Source of the DNA: Caldifarciminota bacterium
Lineage (GTDB): Bacteria > WOR-3 > Hydrothermia > WGAB01
DNA length: 6,617 nucleotides
Direction of reading: 5' to 3'
Assembly (NCBI GenBank): GCA_015489295.1
Contig: WGAB01000226.1
Location: forward strand, 1 to 6,617
The position numbers and the translations under genes were made by a program. Each line of letters begins with the position of its first letter. Position 1 is the first letter of the stretch. Of the stretch, positions 1-4,856 are shown in pieces. The notes beneath the pieces were generated by a model. The model saw only the letters and a program-made list of their open reading frames with translations. It was not told the DNA's origin and ran no database searches.

Positions 1-333
1 TTCCCGACGATGCCGTTGAGAAACGCACGAATTTGTGATGGCCTCAAACACTGCACGTACCGCGCCCTTGACACTGGTGGCGGGAACCACCAACTTCCCA
101 TCCCGCCGGGCAAAGGCATAGCGGGCCTGTTCGTGGCCATCGGGCAACCGCACCAGGTCCAGGTTTCCGCGTCCCACATAAAGGTAGTCCGAGAGCACCT
201 CAATCTCCCAAACCAGATGGCCTGTCCAGCCCTCAAATTTTTCGTGGAACACCGGTCGGTCTTTTTGCGGTGGTTTGTCCAGCGAGACCCAAAAAAAGGG
301 TTTGGGTTCGGGTTCAGGACGCCGTGGCATCAT
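1..333 (-). CDS. RAMP protein, TIGR03986-like (Cas7 with insertion), N-terminal 111 residues (partial)
   Basis: The frame is open from the ATG to the left edge of the window, giving 111 residues. After a Pro/Glu-rich lead (PEPEPKP) come FFWVSLDKPP (13-22), KFEGWTGHLVWEIEVLSDYLYVG (32-54, the first ferredoxin-like strands) and VVPATSVKGAVRAVFEAITNSC (82-103). The last segment is the RAMP signature in the version with EAITNSC at its end, known from long RAMP proteins of the TIGR03986 type in type III loci, usually several hundred residues. In III-Dv the corresponding subunit is a Cas7 carrying a large insertion; whether this one has it lies outside the window. The first ATG overlaps the csx19 stop (ATGA). 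A second ATG follows immediately and is better spaced (7 bases) from GAGGAGG, so the true start may be one codon later. A T7 run interrupts codons 13-15. Confidence 0.85.
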   Translation of the reverse strand, partial: MMPRRPEPEPKPFFWVSLDKPPQKDRPVFHEKFEGWTGHLVWEIEVLSDYLYVGRGNLDLVRLPDGHEQARYAFARRDGKLVVPATSVKGAVRAVFEAITNSCVSQRHRRE

Positions 334-773
334 GCTTCCTCCTCAAGGAATTCGCACAAACTCACAAACGTGGGCACCCCATCGCGACGGTAGAGCCGGA
401 CACGAATTTTACCCGCCGCTTTTCTTGTGGGATACCAGGCAAATTGAGGCAAGACCCGGGCTTCTTGCAGGTCTTGCAGGTAGAGTACCCGTTCCTCCGC
501 CGTCCATTCACCGGGGAAAGGGTCATGGTTGGGTAGGGCCTTTGTGGTGAGCAAAAGGGCCTCGTACTGCTCATCATTCAACATACGCCAACGTAATTCG
601 CCTTGAGCATTGAAAACCGCACCCTGCTCTTTCCAGTCCGCCGGGTAGCCTTCCCCCACGGTGAGGCGGGCCGTGTCGGCGACCCAATGTTGGACATCCT
701 CGCCCAAAAGGGTTTGGGCAAGGCGTTGCAGATCTTCGCTGGAGCCTGTCAGGTAGTAAACGAATCCCTGCAT
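330..773 (-). CDS. csx19: Probable Csx19, type III-D accessory/complex subunit
   Basis: This is a 147-residue soluble protein with no RAMP glycine loop, signal peptide or membrane segment. The N-terminal strand-like MQGFVYYLTGS, the stretch GAVFNAQGELRWRML (51-65) and the acidic C-terminus (EFLEEEA) resemble what I know of Csx19 (TIGR03984-type) proteins, small partners found with csx10 and cas10 in III-D loci and present in III-Dv complexes. Similarity is weak by eye, so the name leans on context: size, subtype, and position between a cas7 and the last RAMP gene. I chose the ATG with GAGGG 8 bases upstream. A GTG 15 bases earlier, overlapping the upstream stop as GTGA, would add MRVGT and cannot be excluded. 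The TGA overlaps the next start (ATGA). If not Csx19, it is an unnamed small subunit of this complex. Confidence 0.6.
   Translation of the reverse strand: MQGFVYYLTGSSEDLQRLAQTLLGEDVQHWVADTARLTVGEGYPADWKEQGAVFNAQGELRWRMLNDEQYEALLLTTKALPNHDPFPGEWTAEERVLYLQDLQEARVLPQFAWYPTRKAAGKIRVRLYRRDGVPTFVSLCEFLEEEA
338..344 (-). promoter_or_regulatory. Ribosome binding site of the last RAMP gene
   Basis: GAGGAGG on the minus strand, formed by the codons for the Glu-Glu-Glu end of csx19. Spacing is 4 bases to the first ATG (333) and 7 bases to the second (330), so translation may begin at the second Met. Confidence 0.75.
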
Positions 774-781
774 GGTTCCAA

Positions 782-786
782 CCCTC
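782..786 (-). promoter_or_regulatory. Ribosome binding site deciding the csx19 start
   Basis: GAGGG on the minus strand, 8 bases before the ATG at 773, overlapping the stop codon of the upstream cas7. The GTG at 788 lies upstream of this site and has no good site of its own. Confidence 0.65.
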
Positions 787-1735
787 ACAGTGCCTGGATG
801 GCGAGCCGAGCTAAATCCTCCCAGCCCGAGGTATCGAACACACGTCGCGTGTACAGCCCCAAGGACTCCTCACGGATAAATCCGGAGCCGTTTTGCAAGG
901 TCAAGTCGGCCGGTGTAAACAGGCCATAAGCCTTCCTTGTGTTGTCATCCACAAAAGCTATCAGACCCCGAAGGCGTTGGGGTTGATAGTTCACCACAAC
1001 TTCATCCACCCAGGCCTCTTGCACCCTCGCTTCTACCTCGCCAAACCCCCGGTTTTTGCCAAAACCTACTTTCACCAACCCCTGGTCCATAGCGGCCAGG
1101 GCCGTAGCCACCAGTCCCAACTGCCAGATCTCAAAGTTCTCCAGCACCAGGTGCCCTTCAAACGTCCCCGAGACAGCGACTTCCATTTCAAAGGGCCCGT
1201 GAGCCACTGCGTGGGTCAACCGGGAGATGGCTACCCCATAGCGGATCTCGGTACGCACGTCCTCTATGGGGAAGAAATCTGTGAAAGAAAGTCGGCCCCG
1301 CAACCGGGTATGACCAAAGATGCGGCAGACACCGCAAGAGTTAGCATAAATTTCGGCAGAAGAGAGGTCCCTCTCCTTGGGCTTTATCTCTGCCAAAAAT
1401 TGAGGGCAGTTCCACTTTGTGCGGTCTTCTCTTTCTTCCTTCCTGGCTTCAAAGGTGGCGCACGCCCATCGCCAATCATTGTGATATTGGGGGCCAGGCT
1501 TATCGAGATTGGGATCCACCGTTCGGAGTGCTCTTTCTACAAACCCCCGCACAACCCCTTTAAGGGATGAACCGGGAATGTAGACCGTTTCGCCCCGGTC
1601 GGGATGAAAGGTGCGTACAAATTGCATATCCGGCAACGCAGGGTTGGCAGAGATGCCGCCAGCCTTAATCAAAAAAGGACCTTTGAGAAGAATGCGAACA
1701 CTCAAGTGCAGGGCGTTATATCGGGTCTTGTGCAT
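785..1735 (-). CDS. cas7: Cas7/Csm3-like RAMP subunit with C-terminal extension (third Cas7)
   Basis: This 316-residue RAMP protein has the Csm3-type signature YIPGSSLKGVVRGFVERAL (52-70). Asp36, in PALPDMQFV, lies in the region matching the catalytic Asp of Csm3, although the spacing to the signature Pro is 18 residues rather than 14. Likely metal-binding Cys are at 92, 110, 134 and 137, the last two in NSCGVCRIFGHT, closely matching the preceding Cas7. RLSFTDFF (148-155), EIRYGVAISRLTHAV (163-177) and the glycine loop KVGFGKNRGFGEVEARV (222-238) complete the fold. Some 78 residues follow the loop, clearly more than in ordinary Csm3, and have no motif I recognise. The gene starts three bases after the previous cas7 stop, behind GGGGAGGGAT. 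It is similar enough to its neighbour that old tandem duplication is likely. It is predicted to be a second target-cleaving backbone subunit. Confidence 0.92.
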   Translation of the reverse strand: MHKTRYNALHLSVRILLKGPFLIKAGGISANPALPDMQFVRTFHPDRGETVYIPGSSLKGVVRGFVERALRTVDPNLDKPGPQYHNDWRWACATFEARKEEREDRTKWNCPQFLAEIKPKERDLSSAEIYANSCGVCRIFGHTRLRGRLSFTDFFPIEDVRTEIRYGVAISRLTHAVAHGPFEMEVAVSGTFEGHLVLENFEIWQLGLVATALAAMDQGLVKVGFGKNRGFGEVEARVQEAWVDEVVVNYQPQRLRGLIAFVDDNTRKAYGLFTPADLTLQNGSGFIREESLGLYTRRVFDTSGWEDLARLAIQAL

Positions 1736-1738
1736 GGA

Positions 1739-2590
1739 TTATCCCTCCCCTTGGTTCAGATGCTGGCTCAGGTAATCGCGAAAGGCCTGAAGATATTTCT
1801 CCGGGCTATCCTGAGCCGGTTGGCCGCCTGTCAGGTAGTTCACCAAATTGGTGTGGTCAATTCGCTCCAGGCACAGGTCCTTCAGTTTTCCCCAGCCAGG
1901 GCCGCGGGTCACTTTGCCGCCCAGGGGCAATTGGCCTTCTTCCCAGAACCGCAACACCGAAAGGAGAAGGCCCAACTCCCAGTCGTCCAGGTTTTCCGTC
2001 AGAATCTCTATACCGAGCCTGGCCCCTGGCACGACCACCTCAAAGTCGTACTTGAAGCCCTGGCGGGCCGCACTCAGGTCTCGATCAATGCCCACGCCGT
2101 CACGAATCTGGGTGACCACGGGCAGGTCTTCGGGGTTTTCCAAGTAAGCGTCTTTGAAGGAAACCCGACTGGCCAGCCAGGGAGAACCAAAGATGCGGCA
2201 CGCGCTGCAACTATGATTCCAAATCAAGCGGGCGAAAATTTCATCCGCGGCACCCTCACCATGGCGCTCTTTTTCAAGAGATTGACTCCACAACTCGTCT
2301 TTTCCCACATGTTCATCTCGCCGTTTCTCGGGAACGCACGGGGTAGCAAAAGGATCGCAAGCCCACAAGTGAGCTTCCCTATTGTTTAGCGTGCGCAAAA
2401 TGCGCTCGGTCAGCACCCGCACCGCGCCCTTGATGGACGAGCCGGGAATAAACGGCAGGCCATCCGGGCCCTTAATAACAGGCAGGTCTGTGCCCACCGG
2501 CTCTAGTGAGATACGGCTACCGACGGAAAGCGCGGTTTGCATTTCTAAGGTAGCCCTCAGCACCACACGGTTGTTGAAGGTGTCAAACAT
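1739..2590 (-). CDS. cas7: Cas7/Csm3-like RAMP nuclease subunit (second Cas7)
   Basis: This 283-residue protein is the closest of the set to classical Csm3. VGTDLPVIKGPDGLPFIPGS (32-51) followed by SIKGAVR matches Csm3 proteins, where the Asp (Asp35 here) cleaves target RNA within the crRNA-target duplex at 6-nt intervals. HSCSACRIFG (126-135), with Cys78 and Cys85, suggests a zinc-binding insertion. SRVSFKDAYL (141-150) and TQIRDGVGIDR (160-170) are the conserved strand and RNA-facing segments. LGGKVTRGPGWGKL (223-236) is the glycine loop. About 45 residues follow the loop, longer than minimal Csm3, and could be a contact or linker arm. An AGGAGGGAT ribosome site precedes the ATG. Gaps of three bases on both sides place it in the same translationally coupled operon. 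It should be a catalytic backbone subunit of the III-D complex; active-site integrity is seen, activity is inferred. Confidence 0.94.
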   Translation of the reverse strand: MFDTFNNRVVLRATLEMQTALSVGSRISLEPVGTDLPVIKGPDGLPFIPGSSIKGAVRVLTERILRTLNNREAHLWACDPFATPCVPEKRRDEHVGKDELWSQSLEKERHGEGAADEIFARLIWNHSCSACRIFGSPWLASRVSFKDAYLENPEDLPVVTQIRDGVGIDRDLSAARQGFKYDFEVVVPGARLGIEILTENLDDWELGLLLSVLRFWEEGQLPLGGKVTRGPGWGKLKDLCLERIDHTNLVNYLTGGQPAQDSPEKYLQAFRDYLSQHLNQGEG

Positions 2591-2593
2591 GGC

Positions 2594-2998
2594 TTATCCC
2601 TCCTGGCTTTTCACATCCCAGAGATGCCAGCGCACCGCGTGGCCCAGTACTTGAGTAATCAACTCCAGGTAAATCATTTTCTCCGAGTCCCCTGTCGTCC
2701 GTGCGATTTCTTGAGCGTACGTCTGCAGCGCGCTGAGTTCTTGAATGGCAGATTCGGCCCAGGCTCCAGGAATTTCCTTACGCGCGGCTTGGTAACGGAT
2801 AAAGAGCTCCAGGGCTTTCCACGAATCGGTACTTTCCGCGACTTCCAAGATGTTGCGTAATTGACGAACTTTGCCGTCACGGCGTTGACCGGTATCCAAC
2901 TCATCCCAAAGGTTCTGGGCTATCTTTTGGGCTTTTTCGACCAACTGGTCCTCCAGTTTGGCGATTTCTCGACGGGTCTGAGGTTTGAGCCTTCTCAT
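2594..2998 (-). CDS. cas11: Cas11 small subunit (Csm2-like, all-helical)
   Basis: This 134-residue, predicted all-alpha protein is rich in charged residues and has no RAMP glycine loop. The segment VRQLRNILEVAE followed by LELFIRYQAARKEIPGAW resembles the core of Csm2-type small subunits, which line the inner face of type III complexes, contact target RNA and link Cas10 to the Cas7 backbone. Length and position between csx10 and a csm3-like gene also fit. The start is the ATG overlapping the csx10 stop (ATGA), with AGGAGGT 9 bases upstream. A GTG start 33 bases further upstream would add a Ser/Gly-rich stretch (SSLSSGGRG) lying inside csx10 and is less likely. The TAA ends three bases before the next cas7. 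Small subunits diverge quickly, so the call rests on fold type, the short motif and context; a profile search would be stronger evidence. Confidence 0.83.
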   Translation of the reverse strand: MRRLKPQTRREIAKLEDQLVEKAQKIAQNLWDELDTGQRRDGKVRQLRNILEVAESTDSWKALELFIRYQAARKEIPGAWAESAIQELSALQTYAQEIARTTGDSEKMIYLELITQVLGHAVRWHLWDVKSQEG

Positions 2999-4221
2999 CG
3001 CTCCTCTACCTCCTGATGAAAGGGATGACACACCAACACTTCACCGAAGCCTTCGTCCCGGCGGATCCCTAGGCCTTTGGCTTCCAGGGCTTGCAGTGTG
3101 GGAAGCAGGTCGTCCAGGCTACCGTCCCAGCGGTAGACGTAGACGCTCCCCATGCGCGCGGCTAGGTTGGTGGGCTTGGGCAGGCCCCACGCGGTGGACC
3201 AGCCGCTGGCCATCTCGGGCCGGGTTGCCCACCAGATGGGCCGGAGGGCGCGACCGTTGATGCGCAACTCCGGAACCAGTTCGGGCAGGCCGTGGTTGAC
3301 GAACACGCCGGGGGAAAGCAGGTCTACCGAGAAATACAGGCCGTCAGGCTTCTCCGGAAGTTCGCCTGAGTTGGCCGCGAGGCGTTTGAGGTCCTGCCAA
3401 ATGTCGGCCAGAGTTTGATTGAAGGCCCCAACTCGCTCTTGTACGTCAAGCAACCCGGTGGGAGCATCGATTTCTTCGATCTTCACCCGCCCATACCCTC
3501 GGGTGTGCAGTGCGCCGATGGCCACGTGCTGTAAAGCCTCCCGTAACTCTTGAACGGCGTCCTGATGGCCGTACACCCTCCCCAGGAAAATCGCTTGACT
3601 AGAAGTCTTTTCCTTTATCACCGATGGAGACAGCGGGGCCAGAGCGTTCACAGTGTAAAGCATCTGAAACTCGGAGGCCCGACGAAAGCGACTCAGGGCC
3701 ACCTTGGTTTGAGCGTGGTAACGGGGGCGAAATTGCTCGTAACCCACCCTGCCATGGGCTTGATATACACCGTAGAAGCCTTCTGCCAGTTCCATCCGGC
3801 CATCACATTGGGCACATATAAGGGCGAAAGGAGCCGTCATTTGGGCTCCGGCTTCGCGCAACAGGTGATAGACCAGTTGGGGGAGTAAGGTATCCACCAT
3901 CCCGTGCCCCCTGTAATCCGGCCGGAAAGCGCTCCGGAAACCGGGTTCGTGCTTGCACGTCATGGCCGTGAGGGGGAGGGGTAACGTGTACAACAATTGC
4001 CCCTCATTCACCGCGGGGTAGAAATTCCAGATTCGCAGTTCCTTGACCTGAGCGAGGATGTCCTCGTCTTCCTTTCCTTGCGCTTTGAGCCACTCGGCCC
4101 AGGCACCCCGCAACAGGCGACCAGGAATGTAGGTGCGGGTTGCCAGGAATTGGGCATCGGGCCGAACTGAACCCAGCACCAGGGGCTCCTCAGGAGTTAT
4201 TTTCAACCATACCGGCTTCAT
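2995..4221 (-). CDS. csx10: Csx10, Cas5-like RAMP subunit of type III-D
   Basis: This is a 408-residue two-part RAMP protein of the Csx10 family, the Cas5-equivalent of III-D that is expected to hold the crRNA 5' handle beside Cas10. Features in order are a YIPGRLLRGAWAEW segment (31-44) in the place of the usual S-x-KG, LPLPLTAMTCKHEPGF (80-95), ICAQCDG (135-141; with Cys89 possibly a metal site), SRFRRASEFQMLYTVNAL (177-194), a first glycine loop GALHTRGYGRV (236-246) and a second, GLGIRRDEGFGEV (383-395). I place the start at the ATG that overlaps the upstream cas7 stop (ATGA), because AGGAGG lies 6 bases before it. An in-frame GTG 18 bases upstream would add six residues but lacks a comparable site. 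The stop overlaps the cas11 start in the same way. A divergent Csm4/Cmr3-like protein is the alternative; the HD-less Cas10 and the twin loops favour Csx10. Confidence 0.87.
   Translation of the reverse strand: MKPVWLKITPEEPLVLGSVRPDAQFLATRTYIPGRLLRGAWAEWLKAQGKEDEDILAQVKELRIWNFYPAVNEGQLLYTLPLPLTAMTCKHEPGFRSAFRPDYRGHGMVDTLLPQLVYHLLREAGAQMTAPFALICAQCDGRMELAEGFYGVYQAHGRVGYEQFRPRYHAQTKVALSRFRRASEFQMLYTVNALAPLSPSVIKEKTSSQAIFLGRVYGHQDAVQELREALQHVAIGALHTRGYGRVKIEEIDAPTGLLDVQERVGAFNQTLADIWQDLKRLAANSGELPEKPDGLYFSVDLLSPGVFVNHGLPELVPELRINGRALRPIWWATRPEMASGWSTAWGLPKPTNLAARMGSVYVYRWDGSLDDLLPTLQALEAKGLGIRRDEGFGEVLVCHPFHQEVEER
3008..3014 (-). promoter_or_regulatory. Ribosome binding site deciding the cas11 start
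   Basis: AGGAGGT on the minus strand, 9 bases before the ATG at 2998, within the last codons of csx10. A second purine-rich GAGGAG sits closer to the start, at 3001-3006. The pair supports the ATG over the GTG at 3031. Confidence 0.75.
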
Positions 4222-4856
4222 TGGCCGCCTCCTAACCACTGGTTCCAGTGATGTTCCAGCACTGTCTCGTCTAATAGATGATCCTCAATCATGCATTCGG
4301 GCTCGATGGCCTCCAGCCATCCCAGGCCGCGAGTACGCCCCGCGCCCAACGTCGGGAGCATCCGAGCTGCTAAAACCACCAGGGCCGCGGCCTCTTCGGC
4401 CTCTTGTTGATAAGGGAAGAAGCCTTCGATAACCGTATGCGCTTCCAAGAGGCCGGCGGCGGTGGTTTCCACAAAGTACAGCCGCTGGGGAACCGCTGCG
4501 CGACGGCGTCGGCTGATGGCTACCCCGGCGCGGATTTGGGGTTCAGATTTGGGCAACACGACATCATAGAAACGCAGAGGGGAGACTCGCCGCGGATTGC
4601 CGAATACCTCACAGGCCAGGCATAAATGGTTTGGGTCGGGACACATATGGTTGGGGTTCGGGGCTTTGCAAGCTTTATCCCCCAAGATCCGTTCGGCCTG
4701 CGCCCGCAACGCGCCCTTGAGGGAAGTAGCCGGCAGAACGTAGGCGCCATCATAGCGACGGACCAGGGCCTTGTCCGCCCCCCAACGCCAGCGATTGCCT
4801 GTGGTGTGAAAAGCAGTCCGCCATTTGATCTGTAAAGCAATTTTGAGGTGTACCAT
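4218..4856 (-). CDS. cas7: Cas7/Csm3-like RAMP subunit, short form (first Cas7 of the operon)
   Basis: This 212-residue single RAMP-fold protein is a predicted backbone subunit that binds the crRNA. LPATSLKGALR (41-51) is the Csm3-type signature segment, and TLGAGRTRGLGWLEAI (169-184) is the C-terminal glycine-rich loop. Asp28 (WGADKAL) sits 14 residues before the Pro of the signature, the same spacing as Asp35 in the 283-residue Cas7 further along, so it is a candidate target-RNA cleavage residue. Cys63, Cys72, Cys79 and Cys82 with nearby His form a likely zinc-binding insertion, which contains a near-duplicate PNPNHMC/PDPNHLC. A basic run (SRRRR, 115-119) may contact RNA. The start abuts the cas10 stop (TAA then ATG) and has AGGAGGG about 7 bases upstream; the stop overlaps csx10 (ATGA). 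The family call is firm; placing it as the Cas7.1-like subunit is inferred from order. Confidence 0.9.
   Translation of the reverse strand: MVHLKIALQIKWRTAFHTTGNRWRWGADKALVRRYDGAYVLPATSLKGALRAQAERILGDKACKAPNPNHMCPDPNHLCLACEVFGNPRRVSPLRFYDVVLPKSEPQIRAGVAISRRRRAAVPQRLYFVETTAAGLLEAHTVIEGFFPYQQEAEEAAALVVLAARMLPTLGAGRTRGLGWLEAIEPECMIEDHLLDETVLEHHWNQWLGGGQ
4228..4233 (-). promoter_or_regulatory. Ribosome binding site deciding the csx10 start
   Basis: AGGAGG on the minus strand, 6 bases before the ATG at 4221. It lies inside the end of the upstream cas7 and favours this ATG over the in-frame GTG at 4239. Confidence 0.8.
4639..4673 (-). repeat. Imperfect duplication inside the first cas7 (His/Cys loop)
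   Basis: Two adjacent near-copies of about 20 bases encode PNPNHMC and PDPNHLC (residues 66-72 and 73-79 of the 212-residue Cas7). The pattern Pro-x-Pro-Asn-His-x-Cys occurs twice in a row, supplying two Cys and two His beside the CLAC pair. Seen directly; the metal-binding role is inferred from the Cys spacing and from zinc insertions in related Cas7 domains. Confidence 0.7.

Noticed and set aside
893..1570. Plus-strand open frame of 225 residues
   Set aside because: Antisense to the third cas7. The translation is low in recognisable structure and its Cys/Pro/His content reflects the reverse complement of the real gene.
1604..2389. Plus-strand open frame of 261 residues
   Set aside because: It lies wholly opposite two firmly identified cas7 genes, has no recognisable motif and no ribosome site logic; it is an antisense shadow.
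2594..3031. Longer cas11 starting at GTG 3031
   Set aside because: It adds a Ser/Gly-rich leader lying inside csx10; the ATG at 2998 has an AGGAGGT site and the ATGA overlap seen elsewhere in the operon.
3550..3888. Plus-strand open frame of 112 residues inside csx10
   Set aside because: Antisense to conserved csx10 segments; no independent support.
2995..4239. Longer csx10 starting at GTG 4239
   Set aside because: It adds only six residues overlapping the upstream cas7 and has no good ribosome site, whereas the ATG at 4221 has AGGAGG at 6 bases.
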